A stretch of DNA of 64,000 nucleotides from Symsagittifera roscoffensis. Lineage: Eukaryota > Xenacoelomorpha > Acoela > Convolutidae. The notes beneath the pieces were generated by a model. It ran no database searches. It was not told where the DNA came from and saw only the letters and a list, made by a program, of their open reading frames with translations. The position numbers and the translations under genes were made by a program. The DNA is taken from assembly GCF_963678635.1 (NCBI RefSeq), contig NC_087067.1, forward strand, positions 10,213,716-10,277,715. Reading direction: 5' to 3'. This document shows, piece by piece, positions 23,162 through 34,606 of the stretch (positions are counted from its first letter, which is position 1; each line of letters begins with the position of its first letter).

Positions 23162-23225
23162 AAACCACTGGTTACACCTTAAAATAGATATTCATGTGAG
23201 GTGGGGGGCTGAAGGAAAAAGAGCC

Positions 23226-23306
23226 ACACTGGCCACCAAAAAAGCAGAGAACAGATGCTATGCAATTCCAATGCTACAGACTGTGATTATAGCAAACACA
23301 AACGCC
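23226..23306. repeat. SINE-like repeat, distal part
   Basis: ACACTGGCCACCAAAAAAGC, GAGAACAGATGCTATGC, ACTGTGATTATAGC match the 3640-3915 repeat. Its other part lies left of the MITE at about 18455-18494, so this is the outermost layer of the nest. Confidence 0.65.
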
Positions 23307-23490
23307 GGCTCTTTTCTCCCCCACCTGCGAACTTTTTCAAATCCTTTTTATTCACATTGTCCGATTGACTAATTTTAGGGCCATGACAATCTTATTTGGT
23401 CTTCACACTTGACCTTGTAAAACCCCTCGTTACACAAAAAAATTTAGGTTTATGTGAGATGGAGGGTTGTGAGTTTGGTTGAAAAAAAAA
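23307..23490. mobile_element. MITE, family 2, degraded copy
   Basis: Left end GGCTCTTTTCTCCCCCACCT; interior TTGTAAAACCCCTCGTTACA and TTATTTGGTCTTCACA as in other family-2 copies; right end GTGAGATGGAGGG is decayed. Confidence 0.65.
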
Positions 23491-23889
23491 CTGATTATTA
23501 TAGCCTTATTGACCAATTCAATCCTTTCACTAACTAAAAACAACAGAAAATTTGGGAAAATAAGCGTGGCAGAATATTCTGTGCTACAGCAACGAGGAAT
23601 TCAAGTATTAATTTTTCTGACATTAGACGTTTTTGTCGGATTTTTGTAAGTTGACTTTTCAAACACAACGAATTAAAATGATAGCATGAAATCAGAAGTT
23701 TAGTGTCAATGTGAATACGAACAAACCTCGGTTCATCGCCATGCCTACACAAGTTTTCAAAGATTTTCAACAAAGAAAATGTATCTTGGTTTCAGCCGCT
23801 AACATTCAGCGGCACGACGTCATTGACTTTATCCTACGCTTCTTTTTCCCAAAAAAGCTATCTGAAACCGTGTTAATATTATCAGTAAC
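23491..23889. other. Intron 17, next to exon 17
   Basis: No gene or clear repeat recognised. Confidence 0.4.
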
Positions 23890-24059
23890 CTGATATGGTC
23901 GTCGAACTTGAGTTGAGCTGAGAAAAGAGGTGTGGAGGTCATAGTGTCTGTGGCCTGTGGACTCCCACTCATTGGCACCATCCCCGCAGGCACTACTGGT
24001 CTGTTCATACTCAGTTGCAGAGAATGCGTGTCATCGGCACAGCCAGTCACTTCGCTATT
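23890..24059 (-). CDS. CLEC16A: CLEC16A coding exon 17
   Basis: 170 nt. Encodes NSEVTGCADDTHSLQLSMNR, a variable M/P/S-rich stretch, and LFSAQLKFDDHI, against human VTGVEDDSRALNITIHKP and LQATFIFSDHIR. Acceptor TTTGTTCAG|AATAGC, donor ATCAG|GTTACT. It is followed by the 13.6-kb intron 17 that carries the Copia element. Confidence 0.93.
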
Positions 24060-24385
24060 CTGAACAAATTTGAAAATTGATCCATTTACAGGCTCAAAAC
24101 AACGTTCGATAAATTAATTGAACTCGCTGTTGCTTTTTCTTTAAATAAAGGGGCACAGAAGTCACAAGCTGCTTCACTTTTGATTTCAAGATTCAAACGC
24201 CAAGCGAATCGAGCGTTAAAGGTGTCATACTTGACCTGTTTTTTAAAAGAACTGATGAGTCTCTGGTTATTAACTCATTGCTATCAAGTCAAGCTATCAA
24301 CTAAAACTCATGTAATTTCTTGAGTATAAGTATAATGTTTCAGCTCGGGTAACCCGAAGGAATAATTCAGCTTTTATTGATTTAC

Positions 24386-24491
24386 CTGTAGCGGTCCGGT
24401 GAACTTAACAATTCCCCATCCGAGAGTGGAATAGTCAGGCTCCACGAACATCAGTTGGAATTTTCCCAGAACCAGAAAACGCTCTTCTGTC
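24386..24491 (-). CDS. CLEC16A: CLEC16A coding exon 16
   Basis: 106 nt. Encodes TEERFLVLGKFQLMFVEPDY then STLGWGIVKFTGPLQ, equivalent to human QRFLAVDIYQMSLVEPD and RLGWGVVKFAGLLQ. Acceptor GATTTCAG|GACAGA, donor TACAG|GTAAAT. Confidence 0.95.
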
Positions 24492-24582
24492 CTGAAATCC
24501 AATTTGGTCAGAAAAATCATCAACTACAATATTAAATGTTTAACTTTTATAGAAAATTTTATGAAAAATTTGACTTGCTTAC

Positions 24583-24625
24583 CCGGATTTGGTGATGACT
24601 TTGCAACCAAGAAGATCGCTATTGC
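24583..24625 (-). CDS. CLEC16A: CLEC16A coding exon 15
   Basis: 43-nt micro-exon. Joined to exon 14 it reads LNLSNSDLLGCKVITKS, against human LDLNNSDLIACTVITKD. Acceptor TTTTTTTCAG|GCAATA, donor CCGG|GTAAGC. Confidence 0.93.
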
Positions 24626-25160
24626 CTGAAAAAAAAACAAATTTTTAGGTTCAATCGGCCATAAGTTAACATACTAGAATGAAAGCCAGATCATTACGTA
24701 GAAAAAAGAAGGCATATGAAATTGAGGCAAAAATAGGAAACTAGGCAAATACATTATGTTGAGGCTATTTCGGGTCTATAATTGCCAGTTTTCTCCATCT
24801 GCAGTTAGTTTTGCAGCGAAATTCTAAAATGAGCAAAAAAAAAAACAGATTAGTTGTTCACGAAATGTGAAACTTTTCAGCAAGAGAATTAAATTGTTTC
24901 GTGTGATAACTTTTGTTTGCTACAATACCACACCATTTAGAAAACTTACTGAAGAAGCGAACAAAAAAGCCAGAAAAAACTGAGGATAAAATATCGTTTG
25001 CACTCGCAAATGAACTAGCACAATTCAGCTAAAAAAAATTTAAAAAAAACAATGATAGCTGGATGCTGCGCATGAAGCACAGAACGTTATGACTACATGG
25101 ACAAGTAAAACAAGTTTTATAAAAAAAAAACATTAAAAAAATTTTCTACGTTTATGATTA
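24626..25160. other. Intron 14, before the tandem duplication
   Basis: 24690-24930 has parts of the foldback repeat (GGGTCTATAATTGCCAGTTT, TTGTTCACGAAATGTGAAAC). No gene. Confidence 0.45.
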
Positions 25161-27087
25161 AATTCTGTTAAAAAAAATCCAATAAAACAATATATGGCCT
25201 TAAAGCTCTAGCCCACTTTGAAACAATTCACCCACTTTGAAAACACTGGAACAATAGGTTATTGTTACGCTAGAAAAATTAATTCGACTTTCGAAACACC
25301 CTTTCACGTTTTTGGCACCATTTGCACAATTGCTATTGGGGAGCTGAATTTGCCTTCTTTTTAGCAAAACAAATGAGTTGGAATTGAAGTTGAAAAGAAA
25401 TCGAAAGTCAAACCTGAAAAATCAAATTTACGCGTGATCAATTTTTAAAACTTTCGTCAAAAATTGCAAAAAAAAAATCAAAAACCACACGACTAATAAG
25501 TGTCTGAACTCAGAGTCAGTAGCGTGCAGAATAAAAAACTCTGATTGACAAAAGTCTCCCAGGTCCCCACTTAAGTACAATTTTACGAGATTCATTTCTG
25601 GTTCATAAAATATGTTATTTTGAGGAAGCTCGGGTAAAAAACTTCATAAAAAGGCTCAAAACAGGTGGATTGGACTTTTGAAAAGCATTGCCTGTCAAAA
25701 AAAAACTCCAATGCATGCCACTGTTAACAAGTTAATCTGTCTCGATTTAAATTAATTTACTGTGCTTTATTTAAAATATTGTTAAATAATTTAGAACGAT
25801 AAAAATAATTGCTGCTCAAATTTGATTCACCAATTTCTATTTCTGTGAAAAGTCACGAAAAAAATGATCATTCAGACTTATTGGGCAATTTAAACTCCTG
25901 TGAAAGGAAATTTTCTGAATACAAAGAGCAAAAAATGACTGAATATAACCAAGAGACAGCTGCAAACATTTCAGTTAACTCAAGAAGGCCAAAGAAAAAC
26001 AAAAAAGTAGCTCCAGAACATTCTATGATTGACACTTTGGCTCTTTTCTAGTCCCCCCCACCTCTAAAATTCAACTTTGAAAAATTTATTTAACAATGTC
26101 ATAATGCAATGAAATTTGGCGTGGTGAACAAATCGACAACTGTGAACAGATTTGTTCTTCATACTTTACTGCGTAACATCACGCATTTAGCCGTAATAAC
26201 ACGTAAAACAAACATAAAACTCGGTATTTTGAAAGGTGGGGGGAACTGGAAAAGAGCCGACACTTTTTAATGAACATATAGGTTTATTTCAGAAAAGATT
26301 TAAGAAAATAATTTTTTTAATCCACAAAAAAATTAAGTTCATCTTTGAAACTAAAAGTCAATCAGTTTTTTTTCGCGCCATTTGCGCTTCAGTTATTGGA
26401 AAGCACAAAAACGAAAGTCGAGCGGTAAGCGAAGCAGCACTTCGCAAAGACAGATCAAAAATAGCAAATAAGAGCTCTCAAAACGCGGGAACAGCAAACA
26501 GACCGCTGGAAAAATTCAATGAACTGAACGCAAGGAAAGAAAAAACACTGATTTTTAATTGAAGTTTAACTTACGAATTTCAAAGAAAAAAACATATGGC
26601 CTAAAGCTTTTCAATTTCAGTAACATAGCCATAGCCAACAGACAATTGGAAAAGAGTCATGAACTAAAGAAAACAGAACCACTTGTTCTTTTTTGAATTT
26701 CACAACTTGTACTTTGAGGCTCTTTGAATTTTTAAAACTTATTATGATTCACACTTTTTTGATAAAGTTAACAATTTGAGGAACGTAGATCAATTTATAA
26801 AACTTTCATTTCGCTGGGAAATCTGACACTTGCTTTACAAATCAAACCTAAAAACATCAAAAGAAGCCAAAAAAAGTGTTCAAAAACATTCAATGCATTT
26901 TTTATTGCATTTTATACACAGAGGCGAAACGGAGCTTCTCGCCATCTGCAATACCACACAGTTATGAAAACGCAAGTCGAAATAAAAATGAAAAACGTTT
27001 TAAAGAAGTAGTTGAGCATTTTCGTGTAACTCGATAAAAAACAATAAAAAATAACTATGGTTCCAGCTACATGGAGGTATGTCTGAT
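25161..27087 (+). repeat. 1.93-kb tandem duplication, unit 1
   Basis: Starts TTCTGTTAAAAAAAATCCAA; the same sequence restarts at 27088 and matches with only scattered differences for about 1,927 bp. Contains a dispersed-repeat copy, an 80-codon open frame running into a MITE, two hairpin cores and a CATGGAGGTATGT end. In CLEC16A intron 14. Confidence 0.9.
26039..26258. mobile_element. MITE, family 1
   Basis: 220 bp; ends GGCTCTTTTCTAGTCCCCC and GGGGGGAACTGGAAAAGAGCC. Exact 8-bp duplication GACACTTT at 26031-26038 and 26259-26266. Confidence 0.9.
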
Positions 27088-29014
27088 AATTCTGTTTAAA
27101 AAAATCCAATAAAACAATATATGGCCTTAAAGCTCTAGCCCACTTTGAAACAATTCACCCACTTTGAAAACACTGGAACAATAGGTTATTGTTACGCTAG
27201 AAAAATTAATTCGACTTTCGAAACACCCTTTCACGTTTTTGGCACCATTTGCACAATTGCTATTGGGGAGCTGAATTTGCCTTCTTTTTAGCAAAACAAA
27301 TGAGTTGGAATTGAAGTTGAAAAGAAATCGAAAGTCAAACCTGAAAAATCAAATTTACGCGTGATCAATTTTTAAAACTTTCGTCAAAAATTGCAAAAAA
27401 AAAATCAAAAACCACACGACTAATAAGTGTCTGAACTCAGAGTCAGTAGCGTGCCGAATAAAAAACTCTGATTGACAAAAGTCTCCCAGGTCCCCACTTA
27501 AGTACAATTTTACGAGATTCATTTCTGGTTCATAAAATATGTTATTTTGAGGAAGCTCGGGTAAAAAACTTCATAAAAAGGCTCAAAACAGGTGGATTGG
27601 ACTTTTGAAAAGCATTGCCTGTCAAAAAAAAACTCCAATGCATGCCACTGTTAACAAGTTAATCTGTCTCGATTTAAATTAATTTACTGTGCTTTATTTA
27701 AAATATTGTTAAATAATTTAGAACGATAAAAATAATTGCTGCTCAAATTTGATTCACCAATTTCTATTTCTGTGAAAAGTCACGAAAAAAATGATCATTC
27801 AGACTTATTGGGCAATTTAAACTCCTGTGAAAGGAAATTTTCTGAATACAAAGAGCAAAAAATGACTGAATATAACCAAGAGACAGCTGCAAACATTTCA
27901 GTTAACTCAAGAAGGCCAAAGAAAAACAAAAAAGTAGCTCCAGAACATTCTATGATTGACACTTTGGCTCTTTTCTAGTCCCCCCACCTCTAAAATTCAA
28001 CTTTGAAAAATTTATTTAACAATGTCATAATGCAATGAAATTTGGCGTGGTGAACAAATCGACAACTGTGAACAGATTTGTTCTTCATACTTTACTGCGT
28101 AACATCACGCATTTAGCCGTAATAACACGTAAAACAAACATAAAACTCGGTATTTTGAAAGGTGGGGGGAACTGGAAAAGAGCCGACACTTTTTAATGAA
28201 CATATAGGTTTATTTCAGAAAAGATTTAAGAAAATAATTTTTTTAATCCACAAAAAAATTAAGTTCATCTTTGAAACTAAAAGTCAATCAGTTTTTTTTT
28301 CGCGCCATTTGCGCTTCAGTTATTGGAAAGCACAAAAACGAAAGTCGAGCGGTAAGCGAAGCAGCACTTCGCAAAGACAGATCAAAAATAGCAAATAAGA
28401 GCTCTCAAAACGCGGGAACAGCAAACAGACCGCTGGAAAAATTCAATGAACTGAACGCAAGGAAAGAAAAAAACACTGATTTTTAATTGAAGTTTAACTT
28501 TCGAATTTCAAAGAAAAAAACATATGGCCTAAAGCTTTTCAATTTCAGTAACATAGCCATAGCCAACAGACAATTGGAAAAGAGTCATGAACTAAAGAAA
28601 ACAGAACCACTTGTTCTTTTTTGAATTTCACAACTTGTACTTTGAGGCTCTTTGAATTTTTAAAACTTATTATGATTCACACTTTTTTGATAAAGTTAAC
28701 AATTTGAGGAACGTAGATCAATTTATAAAACTTTCATTTCGCTGGGAAATCTGACACTTGCTTTACAAATCAAACCTAAAAACATCAAAAGAAGCCAAAA
28801 AAAGTGTTCAAAAACATTCAATGCATTTTTTATTGCATTTTATACACAGAGGCGAAACGGAGCTTCTCGCCATCTGCAATACCACACAGTTATGAAAACG
28901 CAAGTCGAAATAAAAATGAAAAACGTTTTAAAGAAGTAGTTGAGCATTTTCGTGTAACTCGATAAAAAACAATAAAAAATAACTATGGTTCCAGCTACAT
29001 GGAGGTATGTCTGA
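27088..29014 (+). repeat. 1.93-kb tandem duplication, unit 2
   Basis: Near-identical to unit 1 (for example GTGCCGAA for GTGCAGAA, and one-base differences in C and T runs). Ends at CATGGAGGTATGTCTGATAA, after which sequence becomes unique. Confidence 0.9.
27966..28184. mobile_element. MITE, family 1 (within duplicated unit 2)
   Basis: Copy of the 26039 element carried by the tandem duplication, with the same GACACTTT flanks; not an independent insertion. Confidence 0.9.
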
Positions 29015-30419
29015 TAATTTTCGAATTTGTTGAAGTGATGTGGGATAAAATGGGTAGCTTCAAAAAATCGACTTTGCTCAAAACCTTAGTTATTTCTCTA
29101 GTAAAAAAAGTCAGTGAAAATGTTTGAAACATTGGAATTTTCGCAAGGACATAATATTTGTCTTTCAAAACACATTGCTTCGGCAGTAAAATTCTCGCAA
29201 GCATTTTTCGATTGACTCTTCGTCTCAGATTTGATAAAGTAGTTTCCAAGAAAAGTAAAGTCAACAAGTTTATAAGAAACGGTCAGAAGTTCAAAAGCTC
29301 GACTTTCCGCAATCCATAAAAATTTCTGCAAAAAGAAGGTCGTGGTCACTTCATAAGATAAGATTCTCCAATACCGGGTTTCTCGATTGAACACTCGACC
29401 AAAGAAATGGCTTGATACTATACGAAAATAGTCTAAAAGTTTCCAAAAACAGGTCAACAAATCAAAAAATTGAATTTTCCGAGAATCAAACCTTCTTGTG
29501 TTCAAAAACAATGAGCATAGCCGCTCACGCAGAATTAATTCACACAAACTATTATTTCGAATGAAACCAACAACTCAGATTTCGAATATTCCGAGAACAA
29601 TAACTCTTTGTTTAAATAAAATTGGAGGCAGTCGCTTGGGCAGAGGAGCTTCCCATAACGCTTTCTATCCATTGAAATCAAAACCTCAGATTTGTGAGGG
29701 TGGTTTCTCAGAAAATGAACAAATCAAAAATTTGGGTCAAATATTCCCCCGGACTTTTTCGAGGGCTGTAGACAGTGGGGTAAATTAAAAGAGAGTGGGG
29801 TAAAAAAGAATGAAAAATTAAAGACAGTGGAGTAAACCTTTCCTGAGAATAAACATAGCTCTTTTCTACTTCCCCTACCTGTCAAATTTTCCAACTTTAT
29901 GGTTGTTATGCCTGTTATTATGGCTAAATGGTGATGCTGCAGAGTATGTAGAGTATGAAAAATAAATCTGTTCATAATTGTGAGTTTGTTCACTATTTCA
30001 AGTTTTCTTGCATTGTCACAACGTTATAGCAGTTTTCAAAATTGAGATTCAAAGGTGGGGGAGTGAAAAAGAGTCAAAACCTTGACGACCTAAGAATCTT
30101 CACTGTGTTCAGCTTGAAAAAAAAAGAAAATTAACCTAAATTTGGAACAACAAAAAAACTCGGTAACCGGACCCACTCCATCAACTAGCTACAGCTCTGG
30201 TGTCTACTGCCTTAGCAGTTGATCAATATGAGCATGCTTCTATTAAAACACCCACCACTTATAAATTGCTAAATACCAGCAACACAGACACTAAGTTTGG
30301 CACTTTTTAAGAATGTGGCGCTAATTTATGCAATCTTTAGAAAAAGCGAATTCGTAGTATTACTCAACGTCGAGTTTCATTTTTTTTGCTTCGGGTTAGT
30401 TACATTCAATTATACTAAC
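29015..30419. other. Intron 14, after the tandem duplication
   Basis: 29015-29560 resembles the first part of the 52.8-58.7 kb array units (TTATTTCTCT-AGTAAAA, AATTTTCGCAAGGACATAAT). 29858-30075 is a degraded family-1 MITE. No coding exon seen. Confidence 0.5.
29858..30075. mobile_element. MITE, family 1, degraded copy
   Basis: Ends AGCTCTTTTCTACTTCCCCT and GGTGGGGGAGTGAAAAAGAG. The interior is diverged and no clean duplication is left. Confidence 0.6.
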
Positions 30420-30669
30420 TCAGATTAAGTCTATCTCCCTCCTGAACCAAATCAGACTCCTTGGCCAGTGGCAATAGACTGTCCACACTGTTTTGCAGTT
30501 CCAGAGAGAGGTTCCTCAGTTCGAAGAAGCAGCACATGGCCAGTTTGGTCAGCTCCATCTCCCCACAGGGAAGCCGCTTGTTAGCTGAGATACCCGAGAG
30601 GGGGGTGGACACCGGCGGGAGGATGATGGGTGCGTCTTGGATTAGACGCGACACTATTGTGCGCTTGTT
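30420..30669 (-). CDS. CLEC16A: CLEC16A coding exon 14
   Basis: 250 nt. Encodes RLIQDAPIILPPVSTPLSGI then NKRLPCGEMELTKLAMCCFF and ELRNLSLELQ, closely matching human ASILLPPTGTPLTGI and KRLPCGDVEKTRRAIRVFFM. Acceptor TTTTTTTCAG|AACAAG; the donor is the non-consensus but usable CTGA|GTTAGT. Confidence 0.95.
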
Positions 30670-31368
30670 CTGAAAAAAAAAGCAAATCCATACTTTGTAC
30701 TGTGGATGCGGTGTGCCTGAAAAGGCATCTGATTTTAATTGATGATATCAAATTGTTAGCAATATCCTTCTCAAACTAATCTGAAGAACGTTTATGAAAA
30801 TACAAAAGCTTACTTGGACACTGAGAACCAATTTTTGCGTATAAATGAACACCTATAAGCAATTTATTTCAATTTCAATTTTTTTCAATTTCAATTTTTC
30901 TTAATTTCAAAAGAAAAATTCTAAATTTCAATTTTTTTTAGGTCGACCAAATTGATTTTTTGAGCTCTCCTAAAGCATTACAAAGACCCTGTTTTGGCCG
31001 AAATTTCTGCACCGCAGGCAAAATTTTGAATTAACAGGTCAAAAAAGGCGTTTTAGGCACTTTTTGGAAAATTTAGACCAAAAAATTGCGTTTTTTCGGC
31101 ACACGCTCCCCCCTCAAAATTAGTATAGATTGGCGCCGAAGACGCCTTTAGAAAAATTTTTAGGTCAGTCAGCCAAAATAGATATCTCAAAATAGTACAA
31201 AGGGGAACCCTTTGGGTCGGACAAGAAGCCCAGAACAGCTTTATTCATGATTTTCAATTGATGTTTATGCGTTTCAAAAGCAATTTGCCTTCCGTCGAAT
31301 TAACTCAGTTTCACATCGAAATAAATGCTAAAATATTGTTGAAGTAGTTTGGTTTTAGTTTGGCTCAC
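30670..31368. other. Intron 13
   Basis: Simple AT-rich start. 30930-31200 (TTTTAGGTCGACCAAATTGA, GACCCTGTTTTGGCC) resembles 7440-7510, a short dispersed repeat. No gene. Confidence 0.45.
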
Positions 31369-31464
31369 TTTTGATGTTTCGAACTCGCTTTCGAACAGGT
31401 CCAGGAACATCTCTTCGCTTTTGTAGAAGCGTCTCAAGTACAGACACGATTGCTCCTTCACACT
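31369..31464 (-). CDS. CLEC16A: CLEC16A coding exon 13
   Basis: 96 nt, 32 codons. Encodes SVKEQSCLYLRRFYKSEEMF then LDLFESEFETSK, matching human SVHLVRHFYKGEDIFLDMFE. Acceptor TTTTTCAG|AGTGTG, donor CAAAA|GTGAGC. Confidence 0.93.
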
Positions 31465-33537
31465 CTGAAAAAAAAAGAAAAACCATGCCAATTCCATGCT
31501 GAACTTCCGCGCAAGTAGACTTTTTTCAACCAAAATACCCCACAGAAACTCCATGAAACAAATATAGCCAATCCAAGATTGGAAAAGAGTAATGAACGCA
31601 ATGTACATAAAAAAACATTTCAACTTTCTCAACTTTCGAAGAAAGAAACAGATGTCCTTTAAGCTCTTTTATTTCTAGAAGGATTTATGACATGGCGCTT
31701 TTTTGATAACATTAACGCAACTTGAGAAAACTGGATCAACAGGCAAAGTTTTTATTCCGCTGGAAATCTAAAAATTAAATTGCACTTTCGAAACTAGAAA
31801 TCGTTCAAGTTTTTTTCGCGTTATTTCCACGTTCGTATTTGGAGAGTGCTATTTACATCACTTTCAGCAGATGAATTTCAATTGAACTCGAAAAGTGCAT
31901 ATATACCTAAGTGCATTCATAAATGCATCAATATGTATAAATGCTCATCTGCAGTTACTAGAGACTTTTAAGACTTTTCCTGAGAAAAAAAAAACAAAAA
32001 AAAGAGTAGCAAGACATATATAAGAGTCTTTACTACGTTCATTACACTTAAAAAAACCCAGCCAGCACAGTTACAAAGCGTTAATGATTACACCATTCTC
32101 TCAACACTTCTTATCAAATTTCAATTTCCAAAGAACAAATTTCATCATCGTCAAGCTGTTTCAACTTTAAGAAAAATTGATGATTAACACTGTCTTTATT
32201 GGAGAAAATCATAGAACTAAAATAACTTTAGTTTTAGTCCGCTTGAGATTCTGTAATTAAATGAACTTCTAAACCTGAAATTTAGGCTTACTTTTTTGTG
32301 ATATTCTAACTTTCGTTGCCCGATAGCGCGTAAATTACACTAATGAATAAAATTACACGCGAACTTAGATTTTAAGTCTCTAAAATGCCTTTTTAGAACA
32401 ACCTTTTTCAGCAATTTGGAATCAAAATTTCACATTGACTGAGAGCACATATTCTCAGCTATCATGTATGACATCTGCCATTAGGTTTTCAGTGGAATTC
32501 TCGAAAGAGTTGTTCACGCGATGTGAAACTTTCCAGCCATAAAATTAAATTGTTTAGTGTGATAACTTTTCTGCTTGCAGCAATATCAAACCATTGAGAA
32601 AACTTACTGCAGAAATTTTAAACTTTCACTTTAGACCCGCAATAACCTAATAAATATTTTAAACCAGATATAGTTACTTTCAAAGATGTTAGCTTGCAAA
32701 AATTGCGCTCGGTCTTACGTTGATTCCTCGTTGTTTCAATGAAGAGTATATAGAATTACTTGGATTGGAACAATTTTTTTGTTTTGTTTTTACGCTCTGT
32801 TGCAGTTATAAATAAAAAATTTGTCTCTGTTGCATTTGATTTCTTTTTCTTTGTGTTGAATTTCAACTTCCGTTTTTTCTTTATAACTGTTCGGTGAATT
32901 TGAATTACTGGTACTCATTTAGAAGTATGGTCCCATTTAAAACCTCTTTTAGAAGTATGGTCACGTAAATCACCAATGGTCCCATTTAAAAGTCAGAAAA
33001 AATTTACAGGAAGTTTCGAAGTTTTGCCAGTGAATTGACTTTTTAATAATTCCTTTTCAAAGAAAAATTTACTGGCAAATCCAACAAAAAAAGTTTTCGT
33101 TTACACATGTTTCCAAGTTTTCCTTGTGTTTTCATCCACTTCAAACTCCAGGTATATTTCAAGAGGTCTGGCGAGACCACACTTTTAAGCAAAATTTTGA
33201 ATGAGACTCTTCAGAAACGGATGGACCACACTTCTAAACGAGTACCGAATTCCTTATGGTTGCATTTGAACTTCTTTTTCTTGATTTGAATTACAAAAGG
33301 TATCTTTCCGCCTGTTTTATTGGATAAAGCATAATTTGCCCTCCATATGGAGAATGAATTGTAAAAATGAGCTACTTTAAGGGTCAAACGCGATGGGAAA
33401 AGTTCTAAAAATGTGACTTAAGCTCAAACCACGAAAGAAGATCTTTAAACAAATTTCAAAAGTTATGCACAAAACGACTGATTTCAGAAACTGAATAAGT
33501 AAATTTTACGTTGTTCATAACAGTATAAACCACTCAC
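31465..33537. other. Intron 12, repeats
   Basis: 31562-32060 is a clear dispersed ~500-bp repeat copy. 32370-32620 has foldback-family blocks (TTGTTCACGCGATGTGAAAC). 32915-33000 has short duplicated phrases (AGAAGTATGGTC, GGTCCCATTTAAAA). No coding exon seen. Confidence 0.5.
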
Positions 33538-33791
33538 CTCCAAAGATGCGAGATGTTGGTCTGTGATGAAATAGTAGGGCGATAAGGATGCGTTCGCATT
33601 ACAACTGGCGCTCCCACTGCTCATTTCTCTTCTGAAGTCAACTGCCGAATTGGCCTGGGTGTCTATTGACGCTTCATGTGTCCCCGTGTATTCTGTTGTT
33701 ATGTCAATGGTGGATGGGTCTACGTCACAGATGACAATGTGTCTCATCAACATACACGTCATCTCAATAGTCACTGCTCTTATCCTCATTT
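33538..33791 (-). CDS. CLEC16A: CLEC16A coding exon 12
   Basis: 254 nt. Encodes EMRIRAVTIEMTCMLMRH (human IRLATLELSCLLLKQQV), a species-specific S/T-rich stretch, and TDQHLASLE (human VHLACLE). Acceptor CATTTAG|AAATG, donor TGGAG|GTGAGT. Confidence 0.92.
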
Positions 33792-34536
33792 CTAAATGCA
33801 ACAAGAACACATCGAACCATTCATAGCTTGTGAAAATATCAACACTCAGTTTTCGAATTAAATACAGATCTTGAGTTTTAGAGGAGCTCAGTAAAAATTT
33901 AACAATCTCGTAGAAAAGCTGTTTTGACCGGATTGTGTTAAAATGGATCTCAAATTGAGTTTTTGACCAACCAAAAAAGTAGTTTACATGCAGCGATAAG
34001 CAGTTTTAGTCCAAATTGAATAGTTTGGCGAATGATCAGGTCTTTTCTTAGTCGTTTCGAGGACCGGTGAAAAGGGGCGTGGATTACCTTGCCTTAGAAA
34101 TCAAAACAGCATTTCAAATCGGAGGTGAAGTCCAGCGTGGGAGCACATACGATCGAAGCAAACGATAACGCTAACGGACAATTGCAAAAGTGTCAATGAT
34201 CTCACGGAGACATTCGAGTTTCTCAAAGAATACATAGCCAGTGTAGAGAAAAACCAATTGATTTTTTTTCAATTTTGTACAATTTACAATTTAGAGCGAG
34301 AAAAGCAAGAACAAAATCTACAAACTAAGCTGGAAAAAACTAAGTTGTTAGCTACAAAAAACTAGTTTTTGAAGACTCATTTTTAAGCTTATCTGGCACT
34401 TGAAGTACTAAAATAAATAAGCTGACGGCGGAGACGAAACCACTTCTACACCGTTCCCCTCTAGTTCGACATTACACATCAACTGCTCACCCATATGAAA
34501 CAAATGTAACAAAAATTGAAAGTTGCATTAACATAC
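33792..34536. other. Intron 11
   Basis: No gene or well-defined repeat recognised. Confidence 0.4.
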
Positions 34537-34606
34537 CAGCGGAAGCGGCAAGAGTGAGCACATCAAGGAGATATTCAAACAGATTGCAGTTGTACTGGTT
34601 CTTTAG
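34537..34606 (-). CDS. CLEC16A: CLEC16A coding exon 11
   Basis: 70 nt, found from splice sites. Encodes LKNQYNCNLFEYLLDVLTLA then ASA, corresponding to human YNHPLAERLIRIMNNAAQPD. Acceptor GTTTCAG|CTAAAG, donor GCTG|GTATGT. Phase 0 in, 1 out. Confidence 0.9.

Larger units (their letters stand above)
18495..23225. mobile_element. MITE (family 2) split by the Copia insertion
   Basis: The left part 18495-18626 begins GGCTTTTTCCTTTCCCC and ends TATGTAAAACC. The right part 23162-23225 begins AAACCACTGGTTACACC and ends GTGAGGTGGGGGG...GAAAAAGAGCC. Joined at the 5-bp duplication they match the 7576-7776 copy (TTGTAAAACCACTCATTACA). The flanks ACACTAAA and ACACTGGC are a decayed 8-bp duplication. 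Confidence 0.82.

Noticed and set aside
25809-26051. 80-codon plus-strand frame, repeated unchanged at 27736-27978
   Set aside because: The two copies come from the recent tandem duplication, the frame ends inside a MITE, and no domain is visible.
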